Source: CAYWVO01 sp964461835
Lineage (GTDB): Bacteria; Zixibacteria; MSB-5A5; WJJR01; JAJRUJ01
DNA length: 59,647 bases
Assembly: GCA_964461835.1 (NCBI GenBank)
Contig: CAYWVO010000022.1
Location: 1-59,647 of the forward strand
Direction: 5' to 3'
The number at the start of each line of letters is the position of its first letter. The first letter of the stretch is position 1. A program made the translations under genes and the position numbers. This document shows, one piece after another, positions 42,974-52,122 of the stretch. Under the pieces are notes generated by a model. The model had not been told where the DNA came from, did not search any database, and worked only from the letters and a program-made list of their open reading frames with translations.

Positions 42974-45403
42974 ATGGCATCTATCCGTGTACTAATTATC
43001 TCATTCATCGTCTGCTGCTGCGTTTCCACAACCCACGCGGGCAGTTATGCTGTTGTTCTTCAATCGGATGAGTTCTCAGTCCACGAATCTAGCCGGGGAT
43101 TGCAACTGTCGATTCCCGCCGGTCTACCCGACACCCTGATCGGAGAGCCGGATCTACCCTGGGTTACCAGATTTATCCACAGCAGTGAGCAGCCCGCCGA
43201 GTCGACGATCTCTTGGTCAATCCTTGCGGCGGATACCTCATATGTAGAGGTACCACTTTCCCCCACTAAACTCGATTTCCCCACCCTGGCAGAGCCTACA
43301 ACCGAGAAACCGGCACCAATGACCGGGGCGACATATCCCGAATCTGTTTATCCCGCCAGAAACTACCGTATTGAAGCCGCGGGCATCTCACAGGGGAACA
43401 ACATCACCGCCATACGCTGGTGCCCGTTCATTTACCAGCCGCAGGAAAACGTGCTGATTCACCTCCGCAAGGCTCAGCTCACCTGGTCCGATGCCCCTAC
43501 AGACCAAGATGATTCAGTTGACGATCTCCCGTCGCCAATTCCAACCTACCCCACTTTTGCCCACTTGGTCCAATGTGAGACTGAGACAAAATATCTCCTG
43601 TCAAAAGTCGCGTGGACAGATTTTGGATGTGTTCGAACCGGGATACCACTGGATATCGATTACGTCATCGTCACCAGTGAACAACTCCTGGATACATTCT
43701 ATCCGCTCGTGCTCTGGCGGTTGAAACAGGGGTACCGGCCCGGTATCGCCTTCATAGAAGAAATCGAAGCCGCCTACCCAGGCGAGGACCTGGCCGCGCA
43801 GGTACGCGCGTATCTGCGGGAGGCCTACCAGACTGGTCTGGAATTCTGCCTGCTGGGCGGTGACGAGTCAATCGTACCGGTCCGCTACGCTTATCCCGCA
43901 TACTCCGACACGGTGCCGTCACCTTCTCGACTGCAAATCTGTGACCTCTACTATGCCGACTACGATGGAGAGTGGGATGCAGACGGTGATGGTGTGTATG
44001 GGGAGTACCGGCAGGACGAAGCCGACTTGTTTCCAGAGATCGCCGTTGGACGCCTGCCGTTGGGCACTGCGGATGACCTCGCCACTGCCGTCGAGAAAAT
44101 CATCGAGTATGAAACGTCTCCGGGCAATGGCATTCCGGAATATGTATCTTCGGCTCTTTTTACTTGCGCGGACGAAATGCGTGACTGGAACGGTGGGAGA
44201 GGTCAGCATGCAGCAATCGCCGATGATTTCCCGGAATCGTTTGTCCTGGATCTTGCCTCACAAAGCGAAAATCCGCTGGGCTCGGCTCCGGCCCCGACCA
44301 AACCGGAAGGTGAGGAGTTTATCGCTCAGGCCAGTGACGGCTGGGGCTGGTTCTGTCATATCAATCATGGTAAAGCGGACGGCTTTATCCTGCGCGCGGC
44401 CGGACTCAATACCTGGCCCAAGTCATACGTGTTTTCGCAGGGCACCAATGGGGACGGCCACGGGCATGTCAACTTGCTGGCTGAAAATTCATCTCCCGGG
44501 ATCATCCTGTCGGTTTCCTGCAATCTCGGCGGGTTTGATATGGACGGGGCACTGTTTTCCGAAAACGCACCTTTGCCGCTTTGCGAGTCTCTCTTACGAC
44601 ATCGGGACGGCGGGGCAGTAGCGATGGTGGCGTACTCCCGTTGGGGCTGGATTGCCTCGTCCTACCGCCTCATTGAACGCCTGGTTCAGTATGCGTTCGA
44701 TGACGAACTCCCGCCGCATTTAGGCACCGCTTTCAATCTGGCCAAGGCAGATTATCCGAATTATCGCGATCAAATTCTGGGACTGAATCTCCTTGGTGAT
44801 CCGGCGATGTGTCACTGGCGGGCCATACCGAAACCGTTAACGATTAATGCGCCAGTAAGTGCTGCCGTCAATTCCGGCCCGGTGGCAATCACCGTCTCGG
44901 ATAGTTCCGGGGGAGTAAGCGCCGCGACGGTCACCATCCTCTACGGCGATACATTATGCTATCAGCGACTCACCAACAGCGCCGGACAATTACTGTGGGA
45001 CCACGGTCCCGACCGGCTCGGTGGTTTTGTGATTACCGCCACTAAATCCGGTTATTTACCGGCGACCCACAAGCTCATTGCCCCGATCGCCACCGGACTG
45101 GAAGATGAGGACAATACTGTCCCGCACTCGTTCGCTGTGTTGCAGAATTATCCCAACCCCTTTAACGCGGGTACTACCATTGAGTATGAAGTTGATACTC
45201 CCGGCCCGGTAACGACCACGGTCTTCGACGTCTTGGGCCGATCAGTACGGACGTTGGTCCATCAACGGGTTCCGGCCGGCAGGACATCAATCCATTTTGA
45301 TGGGAACACTGACAATGGAGCACCGTTACCCAGCGGCGTATATTTTTATCGAGTAAACACCAACAAAAAATCGCAGACACGAAAAATGGTCCTCATGAAA
45401 TAA
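42974..45403 (+). CDS. Gingipain-type C25 peptidase with sorting tail
   Basis: An 809-residue exported protein. Signal peptide 1-22 (LIISFIVCCCVSTTHAG) is followed by a pro-region and a C25 peptidase domain. Catalytic residues are H465 in HINHGKADG and C516 in SVSCNLGGF; the ADYDGEWDADGDG and EIAVGRLPLGTADD segments are also C25-like. A small Ig-like domain follows (SVAINSGPVAITVSDSSG region), and the last 80 residues carry NYPNPFNAGTTIEYEV...SGVYFYRV...RKMVLMK, a type IX secretion/FlgD-Ig tail. It should be secreted or surface-bound. Its start has GGTGGGG before ATG; it diverges from the dcw cluster. Confidence 0.9.
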   Translation: MASIRVLIISFIVCCCVSTTHAGSYAVVLQSDEFSVHESSRGLQLSIPAGLPDTLIGEPDLPWVTRFIHSSEQPAESTISWSILAADTSYVEVPLSPTKLDFPTLAEPTTEKPAPMTGATYPESVYPARNYRIEAAGISQGNNITAIRWCPFIYQPQENVLIHLRKAQLTWSDAPTDQDDSVDDLPSPIPTYPTFAHLVQCETETKYLLSKVAWTDFGCVRTGIPLDIDYVIVTSEQLLDTFYPLVLWRLKQGYRPGIAFIEEIEAAYPGEDLAAQVRAYLREAYQTGLEFCLLGGDESIVPVRYAYPAYSDTVPSPSRLQICDLYYADYDGEWDADGDGVYGEYRQDEADLFPEIAVGRLPLGTADDLATAVEKIIEYETSPGNGIPEYVSSALFTCADEMRDWNGGRGQHAAIADDFPESFVLDLASQSENPLGSAPAPTKPEGEEFIAQASDGWGWFCHINHGKADGFILRAAGLNTWPKSYVFSQGTNGDGHGHVNLLAENSSPGIILSVSCNLGGFDMDGALFSENAPLPLCESLLRHRDGGAVAMVAYSRWGWIASSYRLIERLVQYAFDDELPPHLGTAFNLAKADYPNYRDQILGLNLLGDPAMCHWRAIPKPLTINAPVSAAVNSGPVAITVSDSSGGVSAATVTILYGDTLCYQRLTNSAGQLLWDHGPDRLGGFVITATKSGYLPATHKLIAPIATGLEDEDNTVPHSFAVLQNYPNPFNAGTTIEYEVDTPGPVTTTVFDVLGRSVRTLVHQRVPAGRTSIHFDGNTDNGAPLPSGVYFYRVNTNKKSQTRKMVLMK

Positions 45404-45436
45404 CCGCATAAACCACCGGCCGCAACGGCCAGAACC

Positions 45437-45464
45437 GGGGCAGATTGTCCGCACCAATCTCCCC
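45437..45464. terminator. Hairpin between convergent genes
   Basis: GGGG-c-AGATTG (45437-45447) pairs with CAATCT-CCCC (45455-45464), with one bulged base and a seven-base loop. It lies in the 94-base gap between the C25 peptidase and the convergent GT2 gene. There is no T-run, so intrinsic termination is uncertain. Confidence 0.35.
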
Positions 45465-45497
45465 AGCCTACTGAGTGCGTCAATCGGATTGGCGCGC

Positions 45498-46364
45498 TCA
45501 TTTGTTTGGTGGCTTACGAAATATCCAGTACAGCCAACGGAGTGCGGCAGCCAGGTAGAACACCGGCGCGGTGACCAGGTATTTTAAATCATCCCAGCCG
45601 GACCGGTGATGCGAGCGCAGATATCGCAGAAACGCCGCATGGGAGAACCAGATCATCTGCGGCATCACCGGTCGCACTGAATCGCCTTCCCAATGCGTGG
45701 CAACTGACTCCGGAACGTAGACAATGCGCCAGCCGGCCGTTTTGACCCGATAACACAAATCGACGTCATTGAAGAACATGGGATACCGTTCATCAAAGCC
45801 GTCCATTTGCTCCCACACGCTGCGACGAATCAACAGACAGGAGGCCATCGGTTGATCGACATCGACCGGCTCTGTCTGCTGCGCCAAATCCACCCGCCAT
45901 GACCCAAACACCGGATGATCGGGGAGAATTTTCGCCAATCCGGTCATGGTGGACCAGAGTGTCGCATACGTGGGAAACCGGCGGACCGACTGTTGCAGCC
46001 AGCCATCCGGATACACCAGCCGCGGCGCCACCGCAGCGACATCATCATGAGATTCCAGGAAATTCACCAGTTTGTAGATGGTGTCCTCACGAAGCTGCAC
46101 ATCCGGGTTCAACAGCAGTACATATTCGCTGTCACTCGCTGCTACACCCTGATTGCAGCCGCGTGCGTAGAAATGGTTTTCGGTGTTACGAATCAGGGCG
46201 ATTTCCGCCGGATGTTCGAGAAGAATGGGAATGGTGGTATCGAGCGAGGCATTGTCCACCACCACGATGGATATCTCGCCGGCATCGCCGGCTGCCAGCA
46301 CACCAGAAAGACACGCCGCAATGCAATCGGCCGAATTGTAGGTGACGATGACGACGGAGACCAT
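45498..46364 (-). CDS. GT2-family glycosyltransferase
   Basis: A 288-residue cytoplasmic glycosyltransferase. The GT-A start VSVVIVTYNSADCIAACL, VVVDNASLD, NPDVQL (DXD-type) and the acceptor part DGFDERYPMFFNDVDLCYRVKTAGW are typical of rhamnosyl- and related transferases. One hydrophobic stretch near the C terminus (APVFYLAAALRWLYWIF) may hold it to the membrane. It is three bases downstream of the GT4 gene, so it is the end of a glycan-assembly operon. Sugar specificity is not predictable. Confidence 0.88.
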   Translation of the reverse strand: MVSVVIVTYNSADCIAACLSGVLAAGDAGEISIVVVDNASLDTTIPILLEHPAEIALIRNTENHFYARGCNQGVAASDSEYVLLLNPDVQLREDTIYKLVNFLESHDDVAAVAPRLVYPDGWLQQSVRRFPTYATLWSTMTGLAKILPDHPVFGSWRVDLAQQTEPVDVDQPMASCLLIRRSVWEQMDGFDERYPMFFNDVDLCYRVKTAGWRIVYVPESVATHWEGDSVRPVMPQMIWFSHAAFLRYLRSHHRSGWDDLKYLVTAPVFYLAAALRWLYWIFRKPPNK

Positions 46365-46367
46365 ACG

Positions 46368-47648
46368 CTACTCGTCAATTGTCGTTAATAATCTCTTCGT
46401 CAGTGTCTCACGGGAATATTGATCAATTCCCTCCCGAGTGGCGATAATCCCGGATTGCTGTTTCTCAAACTTCAAAAGCATCTCCCCAATAATTAAATCG
46501 GCCCTATCGGTGTTATCCGGGGTACAGACCCGCACATTGTCGAATTGCGTCATCAACTGCACCGCCGAGTTTCCCCGGGGGGCAAACACCAGAATCGGCC
46601 TCCTCGAGCGCAGGCATTCATATATCCGTCCGGGAATGTTGGAGCGCAACCCGGGATGATCGGCAATGGATATCACCAGGCAATGCGCCTCGGCCAGTTC
46701 TTTCACCGCGTACCAGTGCGGAGCGTACCCTAGTGAGACGAACCGCTCCGGCAGATCATACCTCCGCAACAAAATATCTAAATCGAGCCCGCGCACGGCG
46801 CCGCGATGGCTGATTTCAATTCGGTCTTTCATTTCGGCCTGTTGACGTAGGAAGTCTGACACTGCCCAGAAAAATGGTTCGGGCGACGTGTTGGGCGAGA
46901 TAGTACCGTAGAGATGAAAACGAAAGCGCTCGTTTTGTATTTGGCTGAGCGTCGCATCATACCCGGCAAAATCATCCTCGTCGTAGCCATTGGGTATCAC
47001 CGCGATGCCATCGCGCGAGATACCCCATTTCCGGAAATCGTCGATTATTCCGGGCGACACTACTACAACGCGATCCGCCCGTTGCAAAATACTCCGCAGC
47101 AGGTGGCGATGCAGCGCCCGATGGACCGGCGTTGGCAGCCGTTCCTGACTCGACATGAACCACGGATCGCGAAAATCCGCTACCCATGTAGTCCGCCACA
47201 TTTTTCGTAACCGCCGGCCAACCAGATGCACCGAGGGTGGCGGAGACGTAGTCAGCACCACGTCCGGCGGTGCTGTACCGAATGCTCGCTTTGCAGCCTG
47301 TAGGGCTTTACCAACAAAGCCGATTTTGTCATCCGGTAGACGCGACCAGGCAACAAGTTGACGAACGAGCCAGCCGCGCGGTTTACCGCTCGCTGCCTGC
47401 CCCCACCTGTTCGTACGCAACGAGCGAATCGCCCGGCGGGGACTGGGAGATGACACCCGAATAATCCGCACCTCTTCCGGGAGATCCAACAACAGGGAGT
47501 CATCGGCAACTTCTCCGGGCGTGGGCGGAGTGGTGATGACGGTCACCTGGTGGCCGAAACGGGCGAGATATTTCGCAAACTTGACCGGTCGCTGCACGCC
47601 ACCCAGACCGGCCGGAGGAAAATAGTAGCAGACAATCAAGATATTCAT
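46368..47648 (-). CDS. GT4-like glycosyltransferase
   Basis: A 426-residue GT-B type enzyme. MNILIVCYYFPPAGLGGVQRPVKFAKYLARFGHQVTVIT is the usual N-terminal Rossmann start (given here as its pattern of hydrophobic strand and GG loop), and the C-terminal domain has SIADHPGLRSNIPGRIYECL, where E of YECL takes the place of the usual EPFG acid. It overlaps the end of the next upstream GT4 gene by four bases (ATGA). Probably builds a surface polysaccharide. Confidence 0.82.
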   Translation of the reverse strand: MNILIVCYYFPPAGLGGVQRPVKFAKYLARFGHQVTVITTPPTPGEVADDSLLLDLPEEVRIIRVSSPSPRRAIRSLRTNRWGQAASGKPRGWLVRQLVAWSRLPDDKIGFVGKALQAAKRAFGTAPPDVVLTTSPPPSVHLVGRRLRKMWRTTWVADFRDPWFMSSQERLPTPVHRALHRHLLRSILQRADRVVVVSPGIIDDFRKWGISRDGIAVIPNGYDEDDFAGYDATLSQIQNERFRFHLYGTISPNTSPEPFFWAVSDFLRQQAEMKDRIEISHRGAVRGLDLDILLRRYDLPERFVSLGYAPHWYAVKELAEAHCLVISIADHPGLRSNIPGRIYECLRSRRPILVFAPRGNSAVQLMTQFDNVRVCTPDNTDRADLIIGEMLLKFEKQQSGIIATREGIDQYSRETLTKRLLTTIDE

Positions 47649-48775
47649 TGTCGGGCCGTCCCGTCACGCGACAAGGTGACAACCTGTGTCATTGTCCGTT
47701 CCACCGATGCCATGTTGTCCAGCCATAATGCACGCTCGCGAATGATTTGCCGATTGCGCTCCTGCACGGCAGTCCAGGTCTCAGTTGAATTGCTGACCTC
47801 CCGCAATACTTGCGCCAGCGCAACGCTATCCCCCACCGGAAACAGCCGACCGTTTTCACCACCGACAATCCATTCCCGGTTAGCCGGAATGTCCGTGACC
47901 ACCGGGTATAGCCCCACCGCCATCGCCTCCAGAAGCGAGACAGAAGTACCATCCGATTCAGCGCACGACACAAAAATATCTGCCTGTTGTAGCTGTGCAT
48001 ACAGTTCATTCGCTGGTAATCGCGGCAGGAATTCAACACGTGTGACCACACCAGCCTCCCTTGCCAGAGATTGTACTTGCGCACGCTGTGACCCATCCCC
48101 GATAAAGATAAAGCGCAACCGGTGGGAATCCGATTTTCGCAATTCAACTGCCGCGTTCACCAGCGTTTCATTGCGATACACCGGCTCAAACTGGCGGTTG
48201 GTAATTACGGTAACAGGAGCGTGCTTCGGCGCCGGTTTCAGGGGTGCATTGACCAGTGCCTTGTCGACACCCAGGGGAACGATGACTATGCGTCCAGTAT
48301 CAACCCCTAGTTCGACCATCCGTCTGGCAATGATTTTGGCGTCACCGAAGACCAAGGCGGCGCGGTGCAGTGTCCAGGCAATTCGTCGACGGTGCAGCCA
48401 GGACTTTTGCGGAGAGATTAGTACGTCCGACCCCCACGCGGACACCACCAGCGGTTCACAGCCGCTCAACGCCCCCAGCCAGCCATAATCGGGAATAAAA
48501 AGTGCATTGATAAGATGAGGCTGATAGTGCTCGACCAATTTGCGAACGCGTGGCGCCAGGGCCATTATTTTCGCCGCCCGGTGCGGCAGTGACGAATACA
48601 GTTGCTCGGCCTCGATCCCGGCGGGTACGTCATCCAATGTCAACCAGCGTGTCCGATAACCGCGATGGCGAAAGTACTCAATCCAGCGTTGCGCGTGGAT
48701 CACTCCGGCGTTGGCCAGAAACAGAATCCGCACATCCGGTGGATTGATTGTTATTTCCGCTTCGTTGTCATTCAC
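47645..48775 (-). CDS. GT4-family glycosyltransferase
   Basis: A 376-residue GT-B enzyme. The N-terminal strand VRILFLANAGVIHAQRWIEYF and LINALFIPDYGWLGAL open the donor-acceptor fold; the C-terminal domain has ITNRQFEPVYRNETLVNAAV and DIFVSCAESDGTSVSLLEAMAVGLYPVVTDI, the GT4 motif with E in SLLEAMA. It is the first gene of the three-transferase set. Donor and acceptor sugars are unknown. Confidence 0.87.
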   Translation of the reverse strand: MNDNEAEITINPPDVRILFLANAGVIHAQRWIEYFRHRGYRTRWLTLDDVPAGIEAEQLYSSLPHRAAKIMALAPRVRKLVEHYQPHLINALFIPDYGWLGALSGCEPLVVSAWGSDVLISPQKSWLHRRRIAWTLHRAALVFGDAKIIARRMVELGVDTGRIVIVPLGVDKALVNAPLKPAPKHAPVTVITNRQFEPVYRNETLVNAAVELRKSDSHRLRFIFIGDGSQRAQVQSLAREAGVVTRVEFLPRLPANELYAQLQQADIFVSCAESDGTSVSLLEAMAVGLYPVVTDIPANREWIVGGENGRLFPVGDSVALAQVLREVSNSTETWTAVQERNRQIIRERALWLDNMASVERTMTQVVTLSRDGTARQ

Positions 48776-48849
48776 AGCCGCAAGGTATCGAGGATATCAC
48801 TGACCGCCAACTGGATTCCGGAACGGCACATGATAAAACGCAAGCGCAA

Positions 48850-49809
48850 TCATCGCCGCGGCGACCACCAGCGGCGAAAATGATATTCGCTATATGGTTC
48901 AGTCTGAGCGCCCCAGCCGGATTTGAAATGTTGCAAGCCCGCGGCCGTGTCCGGCTCAGATCCCAGATCGACCACGCTGCAATTCAGGGAAAGCGCCGTC
49001 GTTATCGCCCGCTCATAAAGCGCATGCATCGGATAGTGGCCGCTGCGCGCCAGATCGAGCGCGCCGTTGTAATAGAATAGACGGTTGCCGGAGTGCAAAC
49101 AGATCATCGTCGCCGCGGGCCCCTGGTCATCTGCCGCTGTCCACCATAACAGTTCCACCCCTGGTGCAAAATGATCGATCAACTGCCGGAAAAACTCCCA
49201 GGTGTCGGCACCGAACTTTCGTTGATGACGATCATACGTGTGTTCCCAGAGGCTCCGCGTTCGTTCTACGCTTTCGGTGTTTTGCACAAGGTCAATCTGC
49301 CAGCCATATTCCGCTGCGGATTTCAAATTCCGCCGGATATTTTCCCGCACCAAACTACGCCAGTCATCGGGAGCAGCCAACGCGGAGAGGTTAATGACAA
49401 ACCGCTCGCGTTGCAGGGGTACGCCGGCGTAGGGCATGTCATCCGTGGCGGACAGGGGGGTGATCACACACCGGGCGACCCGGGGGGTGAGTAATCGGCG
49501 TTGCAAATCGATATACGCCTGCTGGATCGCCGGTGAGCGTTCCCCAACCCAGCCCCCATAAGATCCGAGGGCTTGCGAGTAGAGACGCGTAACTCCGAAG
49601 GTGCTGATTTCCAGGAAAGGAATTCCGCCAATAATTTCTCCATGATCCCCGGTGAGCGTGTACCACATTGCCTTGCTTTTCCGACGAGTACACTCCCACA
49701 CCCGTGACCAGGGGATGGTATGGAAAACAGTCGCCTGTGGGTCCTGCGCACAGAGGGCGTGCCAGCGCTCGTGCGGCACTGTGGATGAATCAAAAACAAC
49801 GATTCGCAT
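48850..49809 (-). CDS. FemAB-like acyltransferase
   Basis: A 319-residue GNAT-fold protein of the FemAB-related type (Acetyltransf_6). The segments ARENIRRNL-like (VRENIRRNLKSAAEYGW), LFYYNGALDLARSGHYPMHALYERAI and FKSGWGAQTEPYSEYHF, where the conserved C-terminal FKxxWG occurs, fit this group. FemAB proteins use aminoacyl-tRNA or acyl-CoA donors; many of the short ones act in exopolysaccharide or surface-lipid clusters. It precedes the glycosyltransferases on the same strand, so it probably modifies the same glycan. Confidence 0.8.
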   Translation of the reverse strand: MRIVVFDSSTVPHERWHALCAQDPQATVFHTIPWSRVWECTRRKSKAMWYTLTGDHGEIIGGIPFLEISTFGVTRLYSQALGSYGGWVGERSPAIQQAYIDLQRRLLTPRVARCVITPLSATDDMPYAGVPLQRERFVINLSALAAPDDWRSLVRENIRRNLKSAAEYGWQIDLVQNTESVERTRSLWEHTYDRHQRKFGADTWEFFRQLIDHFAPGVELLWWTAADDQGPAATMICLHSGNRLFYYNGALDLARSGHYPMHALYERAITTALSLNCSVVDLGSEPDTAAGLQHFKSGWGAQTEPYSEYHFRRWWSPRR

Positions 49810-49823
49810 GCAGGAAAGAAGTA

Positions 49824-52070
49824 TTACTTCCGTAGAACCGCAAGCTTTCCCTGACCGTACTGACCATCCGGGCCGAGCGCCACAAACAGGTAAATCCCGC
49901 TGGCCACCAGTTCACCGGCGGCATTCCGGCCATCCCAGGTAGCGGCATTCCCCAAATCGATGATCAACTCTCCCGCGGCGTTGAAGATGCGCAATTCGGT
50001 GCCAAAGGCCGCGTCAAACCGGACCTCCTCATCTCCCCGGGAGATGACAAAGGGATTTGGGTACGCCAGGATTTCTTCAACCGGCGTGGCGCCTTTGATC
50101 ATGCCACGTAACGCCGATATCCCCCCCTCGGTGCCGATCCACAACGTCTCGGATTCCTTATCCATCGACAGTGCAGTCACATGTTGATCAACTAATCCCG
50201 AGTTCTCCGGCGTGAAGTGGCGAACCTCTCGTGCAGCATCTATCCGGAAAAGCCCCTCGTCGGCGCCCACCCACAGCACATTGCCGCTATCAACCGCCAG
50301 TGCATTAATTCTGGGCGCAGCAATACCGCCGAGATTTTGCGGCCGGAAGCGTCGCCACACCGGATCCCAGTACACCAGGCCTGCTGTGGTTCCCACCCAG
50401 ACCGTGCGGGCTAGATCGACAGTAACTTCGCGTACCTGCCGGGCGGGCAATCCGTTGGTTTCGTCCAAAAATCCAATAATGGGGGTTTGGGGATTTTGCT
50501 CACCATTGATACAAATCGCGACGGTAGTGTCCAGTTCAAAGTCCGCGATGCCATCGGACTCAAAGCCAACCAAGATTTCATTGGTTAACGGGAATAATGA
50601 TATTGGTTCGTATGGGAAAAACCCGTCATTGGTCCCAAAATATCCCCAACACCCATGATCGTAAAATACCAATACCCGGTCGGCGTAATCGAAGGCGTTG
50701 GCGAACCAGACGCGTCCGGAATCGTCGACGACGATATCGAGCACCACGACATACCAATCATTTGGCGGCGGTTCCGACCCACGCAGTGGAGAATTTTGCT
50801 CATCAAAATGCTGCTGGTCATTGACCGGATCGCGGGGGTTGACCCGGGTTGCCGCCGTGCCGTGACCGCCAAACCAAAGATATCCCTCGTGATCCAGCGC
50901 AATGGAATTCGCCGCCACGCCACCACGGTAAGTGGGGAATATGTCCCAATGTTCGCCATTCCAATATGACGTTGAGTCACCGGGATGAACGGCCCAGACC
51001 TCCCCACTCGGCACAGCCAGAACATCGTCAACCACATTGGATCTAATCCCGGGAATGACGGTAGTCGACCACTGCGCATTCTGATACAGCAGATAACCGC
51101 CTTTCACCTGTCCCGCAGCCCAGATTGTCCCATCGCTAGTCTGCACCACCGACGATTGACGGTCATTACTCATCCCCTCCGGGTCAACAAATTGGCACCC
51201 TTCAAGGCTACAACGCAAGACCCCGTCGGGAGTTGCCGCCAACAGCGCATCATCGGCAGTCCACAAGTCGCTGATCTCGATGCGCGAGCCGTTGAGCGGT
51301 TCCCACACGGTATCACCGTCCACTGCCACAAAAGTAAAGATACCATCTCCAGTACCGGCAAGAATTGTGCTCTCATATACTGCGAGTGCAGAAATATCAT
51401 CATCGGTTAAACCAAAATCGCCCCGGGAGAACGACCGCCAATGTGAGTAATCCTGCAAATTGATATCATCGATATCGGCAAAGGCGCAGCCGGCCATAGT
51501 GCTGACCCAAATCTTGTCATCATGGATTGCCACTCCGGTCACCGCTTCATCGGCCGGCAGATTACCGAATCGCCGATACGTTTCAGTAATTTCCCCCCCA
51601 AACCGCTCCATGTCAAATTTATGGATCCCGACACTTGAACCGACCCAGAGGACCGGATCACTGGCGAACGCAGTGAGCAAGGTCAACGGGCGGCCATCGC
51701 GATCGACAAATTCAAATACACTCCAGGTTTCGGTTCCAAGCTCGAAAGAGGTCAGGGTCCCTTCTACTCCCCCACACCAGATCCTCCCCGTGGAATCAGC
51801 CGTGACGAAGCGAAGATCGTTTTCGCCGAGCCCGTCGGCATTGGTGAAAACGTGATTCGATTCATCCATCATGAGCAACAGACCACCCGTGGTGGCGGCC
51901 CAGAGCGTATCCGAGCGGGCGTACAAGTCATGGGCGGTGTTTGCATTGGTATAATTTGACCACTCCTCGGCCCGGCTGAGTTTTCCGGAGAACAGCATCA
52001 CCATAATTGTGATGGAAATCAGCCGCGCCAGTGGAGTGCATACTGCCCGTTCTGTCGTCACCATCCACAT
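49824..52070 (-). CDS. Exported two-component-type propeller protein with sorting tail
   Basis: About 748 residues from ATG 52070 (ATG 52064 is an alternative); the longer frame overlapping lnt adds unlikely residues. A signal peptide (residues about 15-32) is followed by many beta-propeller blades with TLWAATTGGLLLMMDES, RTVWVGTTAGLVYWD, NVLWVGADEGLFRID and ETLWIGTEGGISAL, the pattern of the regulator-propeller family usually found at the front of hybrid sensor kinases. No kinase or membrane segment follows. The end has YPNPFVISRGDEEVRF and GELVASGIYLFVALGPDGQYGQGKLAVLRK as a type IX/FlgD-like tail. It is therefore a secreted propeller. Confidence 0.85.
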   Translation of the reverse strand: MWMVTTERAVCTPLARLISITIMVMLFSGKLSRAEEWSNYTNANTAHDLYARSDTLWAATTGGLLLMMDESNHVFTNADGLGENDLRFVTADSTGRIWCGGVEGTLTSFELGTETWSVFEFVDRDGRPLTLLTAFASDPVLWVGSSVGIHKFDMERFGGEITETYRRFGNLPADEAVTGVAIHDDKIWVSTMAGCAFADIDDINLQDYSHWRSFSRGDFGLTDDDISALAVYESTILAGTGDGIFTFVAVDGDTVWEPLNGSRIEISDLWTADDALLAATPDGVLRCSLEGCQFVDPEGMSNDRQSSVVQTSDGTIWAAGQVKGGYLLYQNAQWSTTVIPGIRSNVVDDVLAVPSGEVWAVHPGDSTSYWNGEHWDIFPTYRGGVAANSIALDHEGYLWFGGHGTAATRVNPRDPVNDQQHFDEQNSPLRGSEPPPNDWYVVVLDIVVDDSGRVWFANAFDYADRVLVFYDHGCWGYFGTNDGFFPYEPISLFPLTNEILVGFESDGIADFELDTTVAICINGEQNPQTPIIGFLDETNGLPARQVREVTVDLARTVWVGTTAGLVYWDPVWRRFRPQNLGGIAAPRINALAVDSGNVLWVGADEGLFRIDAAREVRHFTPENSGLVDQHVTALSMDKESETLWIGTEGGISALRGMIKGATPVEEILAYPNPFVISRGDEEVRFDAAFGTELRIFNAAGELIIDLGNAATWDGRNAAGELVASGIYLFVALGPDGQYGQGKLAVLRK

Positions 52071-52122
52071 CACTGTACTATACACCAAATCATTAACCGG
52101 ATTCCACTGGATTATCCGTATC

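Noticed and set aside
42675..43029. Minus-strand frames in the mraZ upstream region
   Set aside because: They overlap the promoter and the C25 signal peptide region and have no recognisable content.
47550..48488. 312-residue frame antisense to glycosyltransferase genes
   Set aside because: Ser/Thr/Arg-rich shadow frame spanning two genes, with no motif.
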